A stretch of 64,000 nt of DNA from assembly GCF_902499115.1 (NCBI RefSeq), contig NZ_CABVPN010000003.1, forward strand, positions 1-64,000, given 5' to 3'. This DNA is from Burkholderia diffusa. Its GTDB lineage: Bacteria; Pseudomonadota; Gammaproteobacteria; Burkholderiales; Burkholderiaceae. This document shows, piece by piece, positions 27,051-35,683 of this stretch (position 1 is its first letter; each line of letters opens with the position of its first letter). Below the pieces are notes generated by a model that saw nothing but the letters and a program-made list of their open reading frames with translations, did no database searches and was not told where the DNA came from. A program made the position numbers and the translations under genes.

Positions 27051-27236
27051 GTGGGCGCACCACCCGAGAAGCCCCCAAAAAAACACCACCACCCCCGAAG
27101 CCCCCGCCGGGAAGGGCAAAATAGACCGAAGAAAAGCGCTTCCGATAGAACCCGTCGCAAATCCGCAAGACGCTTGCGCCACCCTTACCTAAACTTGATC
27201 CTGTTGAACCCTCTTACGAAACCGAAAGGAACGACC

Positions 27237-28469
27237 ATGACGACCTCGACCGTGACCCGCCAGACATTCGATGAAGTGATGGTGCCGGTATTTTCCCCCG
27301 CGCCGTTCGTGCCGGACCGTGCAGAGGGCTCGCGCGTGTGGGACACGGCCGGCCGCGAGTATGTGGATTTCGCCTGCGGCATCGCAGTGACGTCGCTGGG
27401 ACACGGCCACCCGGAACTGCTGAAGGTCCTGGACGAACAAGGCCGCAAGCTCTGGCACATCGGCAACGGCTACACGAACGAGCCGGTGCTGCGCCTCGCC
27501 AAGCGCCTCGAATCGCTGACCTTCGCCGACCGCGCGTTCTTCGCGAACTCGGGCGCGGAAGCGAACGAAGCCGCGCTGAAACTCGCACGCCGCGTCGCAT
27601 TCGACCGCCATGGCGCCGACAAATACGAAATCGTGTCGTTCGTCCAGTCGTTCCACGGCCGCACGTTCTTCACGGTCAGCGTCGGCGGCCAGCCGAAATA
27701 CTCGGAAGGCTTCGGCCCGGTGCCGGCCGGCATCAAGCACCTGCCGTTCAACGACATCGAAGCCGCGAAGGCCGCGATCGGCCCGCAAACCTGCGCGGTG
27801 ATCGTCGAGCCGGTGCAGGGCGAAGGCGGGGTGATCCCGGCCGATCCGGCCTTCCTGAAGGCACTGCGCGAAGCATGCGACGCGAACGACGCACTGCTGA
27901 TCTTCGACGAAGTGCAAACGGGCGTCGGCCGCACGGGCCAGTTCTACGCGTACATGGACACGGGCGTCACGCCGGACATCCTCACGACCGCGAAAGCGCT
28001 CGGCAACGGCATCCCGATCGGCGCGATGCTGACGACGAACGAACTGGCCGCACACTTCAAGGTCGGCGTGCACGGCACGACGTACGGCGGCAACCCGCTC
28101 GCGTCGGCGATCGCGGACAAGGTCGTCGAACTGATCGGCGACCCTGCATTGCTCGAAGGCGTGCGCGAACGCAGCGTCCGGCTGAAGGGCGCGCTGGAAC
28201 GCATCAACGCACGCTTTGGCATCTTCAAGGACATCCGCGGCAAGGGCCTGCTGGTCGGCGCGGAACTCACCGCCGCATTCGACGGCCGCGCGAAGGACTT
28301 CGTCGCCGCCGCAGCCGAGAACGGCCTGATCATGCTGATCGCGGGCCCGAACGTGCTGCGCTTCGTCCCATCGCTCGTGATCCCGTTCGACCTGCTCGAC
28401 GAAGGCGTGAAGCGCTTCGAGAAGGCAGTCGAGCAGGTGCTCGCGGCCCAGGAAGCCACCGCGCGCTGA
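27237..28469 (+). CDS. astC: Succinylornithine/acetylornithine aminotransferase
   Basis: A 410-residue class III PLP aminotransferase. In the arginine succinyltransferase pathway it moves the delta-amino group of N2-succinylornithine to 2-oxoglutarate, giving succinylglutamate semialdehyde. Family marks: LGHGHPELLKVLDEQG, FFANSGAEANEAALKLAR, VEPVQGEGGVIPA, LLIFDEVQTGVGRTGQFYA and the PLP lysine in TTAKALGNGIPIGA. GAAAGGA precedes the ATG at 27237; the open frame to 27051 runs back to the edge of the repeat and is not coding-like. It is the first gene of the ast operon. Confidence 0.93.
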   Translation: MTTSTVTRQTFDEVMVPVFSPAPFVPDRAEGSRVWDTAGREYVDFACGIAVTSLGHGHPELLKVLDEQGRKLWHIGNGYTNEPVLRLAKRLESLTFADRAFFANSGAEANEAALKLARRVAFDRHGADKYEIVSFVQSFHGRTFFTVSVGGQPKYSEGFGPVPAGIKHLPFNDIEAAKAAIGPQTCAVIVEPVQGEGGVIPADPAFLKALREACDANDALLIFDEVQTGVGRTGQFYAYMDTGVTPDILTTAKALGNGIPIGAMLTTNELAAHFKVGVHGTTYGGNPLASAIADKVVELIGDPALLEGVRERSVRLKGALERINARFGIFKDIRGKGLLVGAELTAAFDGRAKDFVAAAAENGLIMLIAGPNVLRFVPSLVIPFDLLDEGVKRFEKAVEQVLAAQEATAR

Positions 28470-28499
28470 TCGGCGCACCCATCGCAGACAGGAACGACG

Positions 28500-29552
28500 A
28501 TGCTATTTGTTCGCCCCGGCAAACTCACGGATCTCGATGCGCTCGCGCACATGGCGCGCACCGCGCAGCCGGTCCTGCACTCGCTGCCGCACGACCGCGC
28601 GGCGCTCGAAGCGCGCGTGGCGCTCTCCGAGGATTCGTTTCGCGCGGACGTCGATTTCGCCGGCGAAGAGTTCTATCTCTTCGTGCTCGAGGATTCGTCG
28701 ACGGGCAAGCTGCTCGGCACGGCGAGCATCGTGGCCGCGGCCGGCTACTCGGAACCGTTCTACGCGTTCCGCAACGACGCACTGATCCACGCGTCGCGCG
28801 AGCTGCACGTGAACCGCAAGATCCACGCGCTCACGATGTCGCACGAGCTGACCGGCAAGAGCCGGCTGGCGGGCTTCTACGTCGATCCGTCGCTGCGCGG
28901 CGACGCGGCCGCCCACCTGATTTCGCGTGCGCGGATGATGTACATCGCCGCCAACCGCCGCCGCTTCACGCCGGAAGTGTTCACGCTGCTGCTCGGCGTG
29001 AGCGACGACACGGGCGCATCGCCGTTCTGGGAAGCGGTGGGCCGCAAGTTCTTCGGCCGCAACTTCACCGACGTCGACATCGCGTCGGGCGGACGCAGCC
29101 GCACGTTCATCGCGGAAGTGATGCCGGCGTATCCGCTCTACGTGCCGCTGCTGCCGGAAGCGGCGCAGCGCGTGCTCGGCGAGCCGAACGAAACGGCACT
29201 GCTCGCCTACGACATCCATCTTGAGGAAGGTTTCGAGCCGGACCGCTTCGTCGACATCTTCGACGCGGGCCCGGTGCTGACCGCGCAGGTCGACCGCACC
29301 GCATGCGTGAAGCACGGCGCGGAGCGCACCGTGCGCGAAGCCGCGCGTCAGCAGGGCGATGTCGCGTACATGGTGTCGACGGGCAGCGGCGAATCGTTCC
29401 GCTGCGTGCTGGCCGACCTGCCGGGCGACACGGCCGACGCGCCGCTGGCCGGCGACGTGCGCGCGGCGCTCGATGTGAAGGATGGTGATGTCGTGCGCTG
29501 CGTGCCGCTGCATCGCCGCGACGATGAAGAGATGAAGGGAGACGCAGCATGA
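28500..29552 (+). CDS. aruF: Arginine N-succinyltransferase, alpha subunit
   Basis: A 350-residue subunit of the two-subunit arginine/ornithine N-succinyltransferase (AruF type) that begins the AST pathway by succinylating arginine with succinyl-CoA. Family segments: MLFVRPGKLTDLDALAHMA, LTGKSRLAGFYVDP, ASPFWEAVGRKFFGRNFTD. It lies 30 bases after astC and overlaps aruG by ATGA, so equal production of the two subunits is likely. Confidence 0.92.
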   Translation: MLFVRPGKLTDLDALAHMARTAQPVLHSLPHDRAALEARVALSEDSFRADVDFAGEEFYLFVLEDSSTGKLLGTASIVAAAGYSEPFYAFRNDALIHASRELHVNRKIHALTMSHELTGKSRLAGFYVDPSLRGDAAAHLISRARMMYIAANRRRFTPEVFTLLLGVSDDTGASPFWEAVGRKFFGRNFTDVDIASGGRSRTFIAEVMPAYPLYVPLLPEAAQRVLGEPNETALLAYDIHLEEGFEPDRFVDIFDAGPVLTAQVDRTACVKHGAERTVREAARQQGDVAYMVSTGSGESFRCVLADLPGDTADAPLAGDVRAALDVKDGDVVRCVPLHRRDDEEMKGDAA

Positions 29553-30595
29553 TCGTCGTTCGGGTCGTACAAACGGGCGACGTCGACGCGCTCGTGTCGC
29601 TCGCGAAGGAAACCGGGCCGGGCCTGACCACGTTCAAGCCCGACCGCGACGCGCTCGCCGCGCGCATCGAACGTACGCGTCGCACGCTCGACGGCGAGGC
29701 CGCGCCGGGCGAAGCCGGCTACTTCTTCGTGATGGAAGATTCGAAGACGGGCGACATCGCGGGCGTGTGCGGGATCGAGTCGCAGGTCGGCCTCGAACAG
29801 CCGTTCTACAACTATCGCGTGAGCACGGTCGTGCATGCGAGCCAGGAGCTCGGCGTGTGGACGCGGATGCACGCGCTGAACATCTCGCACGACCTGACTG
29901 GCTACGCGGAAGTGTGCTCGCTGTTCCTGAGCCCGCGCTATCGCACGGGTGGTGTCGGCGGCCTGCTGTCGCGCTCGCGCTTCATGTTCATCGCGCAGTT
30001 CCGCGACCGCTTTCCGGAACGCATCTGCGCGGAGCTGCGCGGCCACTTCGACGAGGACGGCACGTCGCCGTTCTGGCGCGCGGTCGGTTCGCACTTCTAC
30101 CAGATCGATTTCAACGCGGCCGACTACCTGAGCTCGCACGGCCGCAAGTCGTTCCTCGCGGAACTGATGCCGCGCTATCCGGTGTACGTCGACCTGCTGC
30201 CGCAGGACGCGCAGGACGCGGTCGGCCTCACGCACCGCGACACGCTGCCGGCCCGCAAGATGCTCGAAGCGGAAGGGCTGCGCTACCAGAATCACGTCGA
30301 CATCTTCGACGCGGGCCCGGTGCTCGAATGCCACGTCAACGACCTGCGCACGGTGCGCGAAAGCGTCGTCGTGCCGGTCGCGATCGGCGAGCCGGATGCG
30401 CGAGAGGATGCGTGGGGCGGCCATCCGCCGAAGTCGCTCGTGTCGAATACGTCGCTCGGCGATTTCCGCGTCGGCGTCGCGCCGGGCGTGGTCGCGAATG
30501 GCTCGTTCGTGCTGTCGGCCGACGATGCCGCCGCGCTCGACGTGAAGGCCGGCGATCCGGTCCGCGTGCTGCCGCTCAAAGTCAAACAGGGATAA
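29549..30595 (+). CDS. aruG: Arginine N-succinyltransferase, beta subunit
   Basis: A 348-residue subunit, paralogous to AruF and also close to the single-subunit E. coli AstA. Key segments: MIVVRVVQTGDVDALVSLA, SVVHASQELGVW-like (here STVVHASQELGVW), TSPFWRAVGSHFYQIDF and LLPQDAQDAVGLTH. It overlaps aruF by four bases and precedes astD by seven. Confidence 0.92.
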   Translation: MIVVRVVQTGDVDALVSLAKETGPGLTTFKPDRDALAARIERTRRTLDGEAAPGEAGYFFVMEDSKTGDIAGVCGIESQVGLEQPFYNYRVSTVVHASQELGVWTRMHALNISHDLTGYAEVCSLFLSPRYRTGGVGGLLSRSRFMFIAQFRDRFPERICAELRGHFDEDGTSPFWRAVGSHFYQIDFNAADYLSSHGRKSFLAELMPRYPVYVDLLPQDAQDAVGLTHRDTLPARKMLEAEGLRYQNHVDIFDAGPVLECHVNDLRTVRESVVVPVAIGEPDAREDAWGGHPPKSLVSNTSLGDFRVGVAPGVVANGSFVLSADDAAALDVKAGDPVRVLPLKVKQG

Positions 30596-30602
30596 ACGAA
30601 TC

Positions 30603-32066
30603 ATGACGGAACTCTTCATCGACGGCGCCTGGGTCGCAGGCTCGGGCCCCGTCTTCGCTTCGCGCAACCCGGGCACCGACGCGATCGCATGGCAGGGCGA
30701 CAGCGCATCGGCGGCCGACGTCGACCGCGCGGTCGCGAGCGCGCGTCGCGCATTCGCCGGCTGGTCGGCACTCGACTTCGAATCGCGCTGCGCGATCGCC
30801 AAGCGCTTCGCGGCGCTGCTCACCGAGCGCAAGGAAGCGATCGCCACCGCGATCGGCCGCGAGACGGGCAAGCCGCTGTGGGAAGCGCGCACCGAAGTCG
30901 CGGCGATGGCCGCGAAGGTCGGCATCTCGATCCAGGCGTACCAGGAACGCACCGGCGAGAAGCGCCAGGACATGGCCGACGGCGTCGCGGTGCTGCGCCA
31001 TCGTCCGCACGGCGTCGTCGCGGTGTTCGGCCCGTACAACTTCCCCGGCCACTTGCCGAACGGCCATATCGTGCCGGCGCTGATCGCGGGCAACACGGTC
31101 GTGTTCAAGCCGTCGGAGCTCGCGCCGGGCGTCGCGCGCGCGACGGTCGAGGTGTGGCAGGAAGCCGGGCTGCCGGCCGGCGTGCTGAACCTCGTGCAGG
31201 GCGAGAAGGACACGGGCATCGCGCTCGCGAATCATCGGCAGATCGACGGGCTGTTCTTCACCGGCAGCTCGGACACCGGCACGCTGCTGCACAAGCAGTT
31301 CGGCGGCCGTCCGGAAATCGTGCTCGCGCTCGAGATGGGCGGCAACAACCCGCTCGTGATCGGCGAAGTCGAGGACATCGACGCGGCCGTGCATCACACG
31401 ATCCAGTCGGCGTTCCTGTCGGCCGGCCAGCGCTGCACGTGCGCACGCCGCATCTTCGTGCCGCAAGGCGCGTTCGGCGACCGCTTCCTCGCACGTTTCG
31501 CCGACGTCACGTCGAAGATCACGGCCGACGTGTTCGACGCCGATCCGCAGCCGTTCATGGGCGCGGTGATCTCGGCACGCGCGGCCGCGAAGCTCGTGGA
31601 CGCGCAGTCGCGTCTGATCGAGCAGGGCGCGAAGCCGATCATCGCGATGACGCAGCGCGATCCGCGCCTCGGTTTCGTGAACGCGTCGATCATCGACGTG
31701 ACCGGCGTGGCGAACCTGCCCGACGAAGAGCATTTCGGCCCGCTCGCGCAGATCGTCCGCTACGCGACGTTCGACGAAGCGATCGAGCGCGCGAACGACA
31801 CGGCGTTCGGCCTGTCCGCCGGCTTGCTGGCCGACGACGCGACGGCATGGGACCACTTTCGCCGCACGATCCGGGCGGGGATCGTCAACTGGAACCGCCC
31901 GACCAACGGTGCATCGTCCGCCGCACCGTTCGGCGGCACGGGCCGCTCGGGCAATCATCGGCCGAGCGCGTACTACGCGGCCGACTATTGCGCGTATCCG
32001 ATGGCGTCGGTGGAAAGCACCGAACTGACCTTGCCCGCGAGCCTGTCGCCGGGCCTGCATTTCTGA
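30603..32066 (+). CDS. astD: N-succinylglutamate 5-semialdehyde dehydrogenase
   Basis: A 487-residue NAD-dependent aldehyde dehydrogenase oxidising succinylglutamate semialdehyde to succinylglutamate. It shows the cofactor region VFGPYNFPGHLPNGHI, FTGSSDTGTLLH, the general base in LEMGGNNPLVI and the catalytic Cys in SAGQRCTCARR. GRSGNHRPSAYYAADYC near the C terminus is typical of AstD. It starts at the ATG at 30603. Confidence 0.94.
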   Translation: MTELFIDGAWVAGSGPVFASRNPGTDAIAWQGDSASAADVDRAVASARRAFAGWSALDFESRCAIAKRFAALLTERKEAIATAIGRETGKPLWEARTEVAAMAAKVGISIQAYQERTGEKRQDMADGVAVLRHRPHGVVAVFGPYNFPGHLPNGHIVPALIAGNTVVFKPSELAPGVARATVEVWQEAGLPAGVLNLVQGEKDTGIALANHRQIDGLFFTGSSDTGTLLHKQFGGRPEIVLALEMGGNNPLVIGEVEDIDAAVHHTIQSAFLSAGQRCTCARRIFVPQGAFGDRFLARFADVTSKITADVFDADPQPFMGAVISARAAAKLVDAQSRLIEQGAKPIIAMTQRDPRLGFVNASIIDVTGVANLPDEEHFGPLAQIVRYATFDEAIERANDTAFGLSAGLLADDATAWDHFRRTIRAGIVNWNRPTNGASSAAPFGGTGRSGNHRPSAYYAADYCAYPMASVESTELTLPASLSPGLHF

Positions 32067-32080
32067 TCGAGGGAACGACG

Positions 32081-33421
32081 ATGAACGCACAAGAAGCCAA
32101 TTTCGACGGACTCGTCGGCCCGACCCACAACTACGCCGGGCTGTCGTTCGGTAACGTGGCGTCGCTCAACAACGAGAAGTCGGCCGCGAACCCGAAGGCC
32201 GCCGCGAAGCAGGGGCTGCGCAAGATGAAGCAGCTCGCGGATCTCGGCTTCGCGCAAGGCGTGCTGCCGCCGCAGGAGCGCCCGTCGCTGCGCCTGTTGC
32301 GCGAGCTCGGCTTCTCCGGCAAGGACGCGGACGTGATCGCGAAGGCCGCGAAGCAGGCGCCCGAATTGCTCGCCGCGGCGAGCTCGGCGTCGGCAATGTG
32401 GACCGCGAACGCGGCCACCGTCAGCCCGTCGGCCGACACGAGCGACGGCCGCGTGCACTTCACGCCGGCCAACCTGTGCAGCAAGCTGCATCGCGCGATC
32501 GAGCACGAAGCGACGCGCCGCACGCTGTCGACGCTGTTCGCCGATCCCGCGCACTTCGCGGTGCACGAGGCGCTGACGGGCACGCCGGCACTCGGCGACG
32601 AGGGGGCCGCGAACCATACGCGCTTTTGCGCGGAATACGGCCAGCCGGGCGTCGAGTTCTTCGTATACGGCCGCGCGGAATATCGCCGCGGCCCGGAGCC
32701 GAAGCGCTTCCCGGCGCGCCAGACCTTCGAGGCGAGCCGCGCGGTCGCGCATCGCCACGGTCTCGCCGAGACGGCGACGGTCTATGCGCAGCAGGATCCG
32801 GACGTGATCGATGCAGGCGTGTTCCACAACGACGTGATCTCGGTCGGCAACCGCGACACGCTGTTCACGCACGAGCGTGCGTTCGTCAACAAGCAGGCGA
32901 TCTACGACACGCTGACCGCCGCGCTCGACGCGCGCGGCGCACGGCTGAACGTGATCGAGGTACCCGATGCGGCCGTGAGCGTGAACGACGCTGTCACGTC
33001 GTATCTGTTCAACAGCCAGCTGCTGTCGCGCGCGGACGGCTCGCAGGTGCTCGTCGTGCCGCAGGAGTGCCGCGAGAATGCGAACGTCGCCGCCTATCTG
33101 GACCAGCTCGCGGCCGGCAACGGCCCGATCCGGGACGTGCTGGTGTTCGACCTGCGCGAAAGCATGAAGAACGGCGGCGGCCCCGCGTGCCTGCGCCTGC
33201 GCGTCGTGCTGAACGAGGCCGAGCGCGCGGCCGTCACGTCGAACGTGTGGATCAACGACACGCTGTTCGCGTCGCTCGACGCGTGGATCGAAAAGCACTA
33301 TCGCGACCGTCTCGCACCGGAAGACCTCGCCGATCCGACGCTGCTCGACGAATCGCGCACGGCGCTCGACGAACTCACGCAGATCCTGCGCGTCGGGTCG
33401 CTGTATGACTTCCAGCGCTGA
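32081..33421 (+). CDS. astB: N-succinylarginine dihydrolase
   Basis: A 446-residue enzyme that hydrolyses N2-succinylarginine to succinylornithine, CO2 and two ammonia. It belongs to the guanidine-modifying fold. It starts MNAQEANFDGLVGPTHNYAG, with the family NNEKSAANPKAAAKQGL, MWTANAATVSPS, HNDVISVGN and the catalytic Cys in GGGPACLRLRV near the C terminus. GAGGGA precedes the ATG at 32081. It overlaps astE by 17 bases. Confidence 0.94.
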   Translation: MNAQEANFDGLVGPTHNYAGLSFGNVASLNNEKSAANPKAAAKQGLRKMKQLADLGFAQGVLPPQERPSLRLLRELGFSGKDADVIAKAAKQAPELLAAASSASAMWTANAATVSPSADTSDGRVHFTPANLCSKLHRAIEHEATRRTLSTLFADPAHFAVHEALTGTPALGDEGAANHTRFCAEYGQPGVEFFVYGRAEYRRGPEPKRFPARQTFEASRAVAHRHGLAETATVYAQQDPDVIDAGVFHNDVISVGNRDTLFTHERAFVNKQAIYDTLTAALDARGARLNVIEVPDAAVSVNDAVTSYLFNSQLLSRADGSQVLVVPQECRENANVAAYLDQLAAGNGPIRDVLVFDLRESMKNGGGPACLRLRVVLNEAERAAVTSNVWINDTLFASLDAWIEKHYRDRLAPEDLADPTLLDESRTALDELTQILRVGSLYDFQR

Positions 33422-34463
33422 GTCCGGCATGCCGGGCGCCGCGCTGCTCGACGATTTTCTCGCGTTCACGCTCGCGGGCGACGCGCCGCCCGTGAAGGAC
33501 GGCATGTGCGCGGACGGTGCGGTGCACTGGCAATGGCTCGGCCACGGGCTGCTCCAACTCGAGCCGGCTTCGGCCAATGGGGCCGGCGACGCGGCGAGCG
33601 TGCTCGTGTCGGCCGGCGTGCATGGCGACGAGACTGCGCCGATCGAGCTGCTGTCGATGCTCGTGCGCGATCTCGCGGCAGGCACGCTGCCGCTCGCGTG
33701 CCGATTGCTCGTCGTGTTCGGCAACGTGCCGGCGATGCGCGCGGGCGAACGCTATCTCGACGACGACCTGAACCGCCTGTTCAGCGGCCGTCACGCGCAA
33801 GTGCCCGCGAGCCGCGAAGCGCCGCGCGCGGTGCAACTCGAAGCGGCGGCCGCCGCGTTCTTCGCGGCCGCGCCGGCGGGCGGTGCGCGCTGGCACATCG
33901 ACATGCACACGGCGATCCGCGCATCGGTGTTCGAGCAGTTCGCGCTGCTGCCGCATACGGGCACGCCGCCGACCCGCGCGATGGTCGAATGGCTCGGCGA
34001 TGCGCGCATCGCGGCCGTGCTGCTGCATAGCGCGAAGGGCAATACGTATTCGCATTACACGGCCGAGCATTGCGGCGCGCACGCGTGCACGCTCGAACTC
34101 GGCAAGGTGCGGCCGTTCGGCCAGAACGATCTGTCGCGCTTCGCGTCGGCCGATCATGCGGTGCGCAACCTCGTCTCGGGCGCGCCGCGCGACGTCGACC
34201 CTCCGCCGTTGCCGCGCGTGTTCACGGTGATCGACCAGATCACGAAGCAGAGCGACGCGCTCGAGCTGTTCGTCGCGGCCGACGTCGCGAACTTCACCGC
34301 GTTCGCGCGCGGCACCGTGCTCGCGCAGGACGGCGACTACCGCTACACGGTGCAGCACGACGAGGAGCGCATCGTGTTTCCGAATCCGACCGTGAAGCCG
34401 GGTTTGCGCGCGGGCCTGCTCGTCGTCGACACCACGCGCGAGACGCTCGCCGCACTCGTCTGA
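33405..34463 (+). CDS. astE: Succinylglutamate desuccinylase
   Basis: A 352-residue zinc carboxypeptidase-like enzyme cleaving succinylglutamate to succinate and glutamate, the last AST step. Zinc ligands are in VHGDETAP (His, Glu) and IDMHTAIR (His), with the catalytic Glu in HACTLELGKVRPFG. The ATG at 33405 overlaps astB by 17 bases. The ATG at 33429, eight codons in, is an alternative with no overlap. Confidence 0.92.
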   Translation: MTSSAESGMPGAALLDDFLAFTLAGDAPPVKDGMCADGAVHWQWLGHGLLQLEPASANGAGDAASVLVSAGVHGDETAPIELLSMLVRDLAAGTLPLACRLLVVFGNVPAMRAGERYLDDDLNRLFSGRHAQVPASREAPRAVQLEAAAAAFFAAAPAGGARWHIDMHTAIRASVFEQFALLPHTGTPPTRAMVEWLGDARIAAVLLHSAKGNTYSHYTAEHCGAHACTLELGKVRPFGQNDLSRFASADHAVRNLVSGAPRDVDPPPLPRVFTVIDQITKQSDALELFVAADVANFTAFARGTVLAQDGDYRYTVQHDEERIVFPNPTVKPGLRAGLLVVDTTRETLAALV

Positions 34464-34690
34464 CGGAAGACCGGCGGTGCGCGGCTACGGCGATCCGTCG
34501 CCCGCGCATCGTCCGGCAGCATCCCCGAAGTGCGTCGACGCCCGCATGCCGCGCAGACGGCCCGCGCGTCGCGCCTTGCGTATTTGCGACATCGTCTTGC
34601 AAGTTCGACGGCGCATCCGGTCGTCATCGCGCATGCAGTGCAGCATCGTGTGCCGGCGGCCGCTTTGCCGTATCGGGCCTCGCGGATTGG

Positions 34691-34696
34691 TACAAT
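34691..34696 (+). promoter_or_regulatory. TACAAT -10 box upstream of aotJ
   Basis: TACAAT lies 122 bases before the aotJ ATG in a 355-bp gap after astE that has no supported gene. A TTGCCG lies further upstream than usual (20-base spacer). It suggests that aotJ has its own promoter besides read-through from the ast genes. Confidence 0.4.
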
Positions 34697-34818
34697 CGCG
34701 GCCTTGCGGCTGTTGCGCCGCATCAAGGCGCGGCATCGGCATTGTGGTTGTCATCCGACCCTGCAATGATGCATGCGCCCGTAGTTCCGGAACATTCGAG
34801 TATCGAGGAGAACACCTG

Positions 34819-35613
34819 ATGAAGTTGGATTGGCGTAAAGTGGCCGCGCACGCGGTAGTGGCGGCATCGGCCGTGGCGGCAGGCAGCGCGATGGCTGCGG
34901 ATCCGAAGGAGATCCGGTTCGGCGTCGAGGCCTCGTACGCGCCGTTCGAATACAAGACGCCCGACGGCAAGCTGACCGGCTTCGACATCGACATCGGCAA
35001 CGCGGTGTGCGCGAAGCTGAAGACGAAGTGCGTGTGGGTCGAGAACGACTTCGACGGCCTGATCCCCGCGCTGCAGGCGCGCAAGTTCGACGCGATCAAC
35101 TCGGACATGACGATCACCGACCAGCGCAAGCACGCGATCGCGTTCACCGATCCGATCTACACGATCCCGAACCAGCTGATCGCGAAGCAGGGCAGCGGCC
35201 TGCTGCCGACCCCGCAAGCGCTGAAGGGCAAGCGCGTCGGCGTGCTGCAGGGCACGATCCAGGAAGCGTACGCGAAGAAGAAGTGGGCGCCGGCCGGCGT
35301 CGACGTCGTGCCGTACCAGACGCAGGACCTGGCCTACGCGGACCTGAAGTCCGGCCGTCTCGACGCGACGTTCCAGGATTCGGAGGCGGGCTCGAAGGGC
35401 TTCCTGTCGAAGCCGCAAGGCCAGGGCTTCGGCTTCGCCGGCGGCACGGTCAGCGATGCGGAGATCCTCGGCTCGGGCGTCGGTTTCGGTCTGCGCAAGA
35501 ACGACGCGGCGCTGAAGACGGCGCTCGATCAGGCGCTGAAGGAACTGAAGGCCGACGGCACGATCGACAACCTCGCGAAGAAGTACTTCAGCGTGCCGGT
35601 CACGCTCAAGTAA
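34819..35613 (+). CDS. aotJ: Arginine/lysine/ornithine periplasmic binding protein
   Basis: A 264-residue periplasmic binding protein of the HisJ/ArgT/AotJ type. It has a signal peptide ending SAMAA|D near residue 29, then KEIRFGVEASYAPFEYKTPDGKLTGFDID, the family signature, and SDMTITDQRK. GAGGAGAA precedes the ATG at 34819. It should deliver arginine or ornithine to AotQMP, encoded 11 kb upstream. The split of binding protein and permease genes around the ast operon is typical of neither E. coli nor Pseudomonas. Confidence 0.92.
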   Translation: MKLDWRKVAAHAVVAASAVAAGSAMAADPKEIRFGVEASYAPFEYKTPDGKLTGFDIDIGNAVCAKLKTKCVWVENDFDGLIPALQARKFDAINSDMTITDQRKHAIAFTDPIYTIPNQLIAKQGSGLLPTPQALKGKRVGVLQGTIQEAYAKKKWAPAGVDVVPYQTQDLAYADLKSGRLDATFQDSEAGSKGFLSKPQGQGFGFAGGTVSDAEILGSGVGFGLRKNDAALKTALDQALKELKADGTIDNLAKKYFSVPVTLK

Positions 35614-35639
35614 GCGTTTCGATCCGTCGCACGATGCAG

Positions 35640-35668
35640 CCGGCCGCTTTCGCGGCCGGTTTGCCTTT
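35640..35668 (+). terminator. Terminator after aotJ
   Basis: A perfect 8-bp stem CCGGCCGC / GCGGCCGG with loop TTTC, followed by TTTGCCTTT, lies 27 bases after the aotJ stop. Confidence 0.75.
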
Positions 35669-35683
35669 GGGGCGCCGCTTGCG

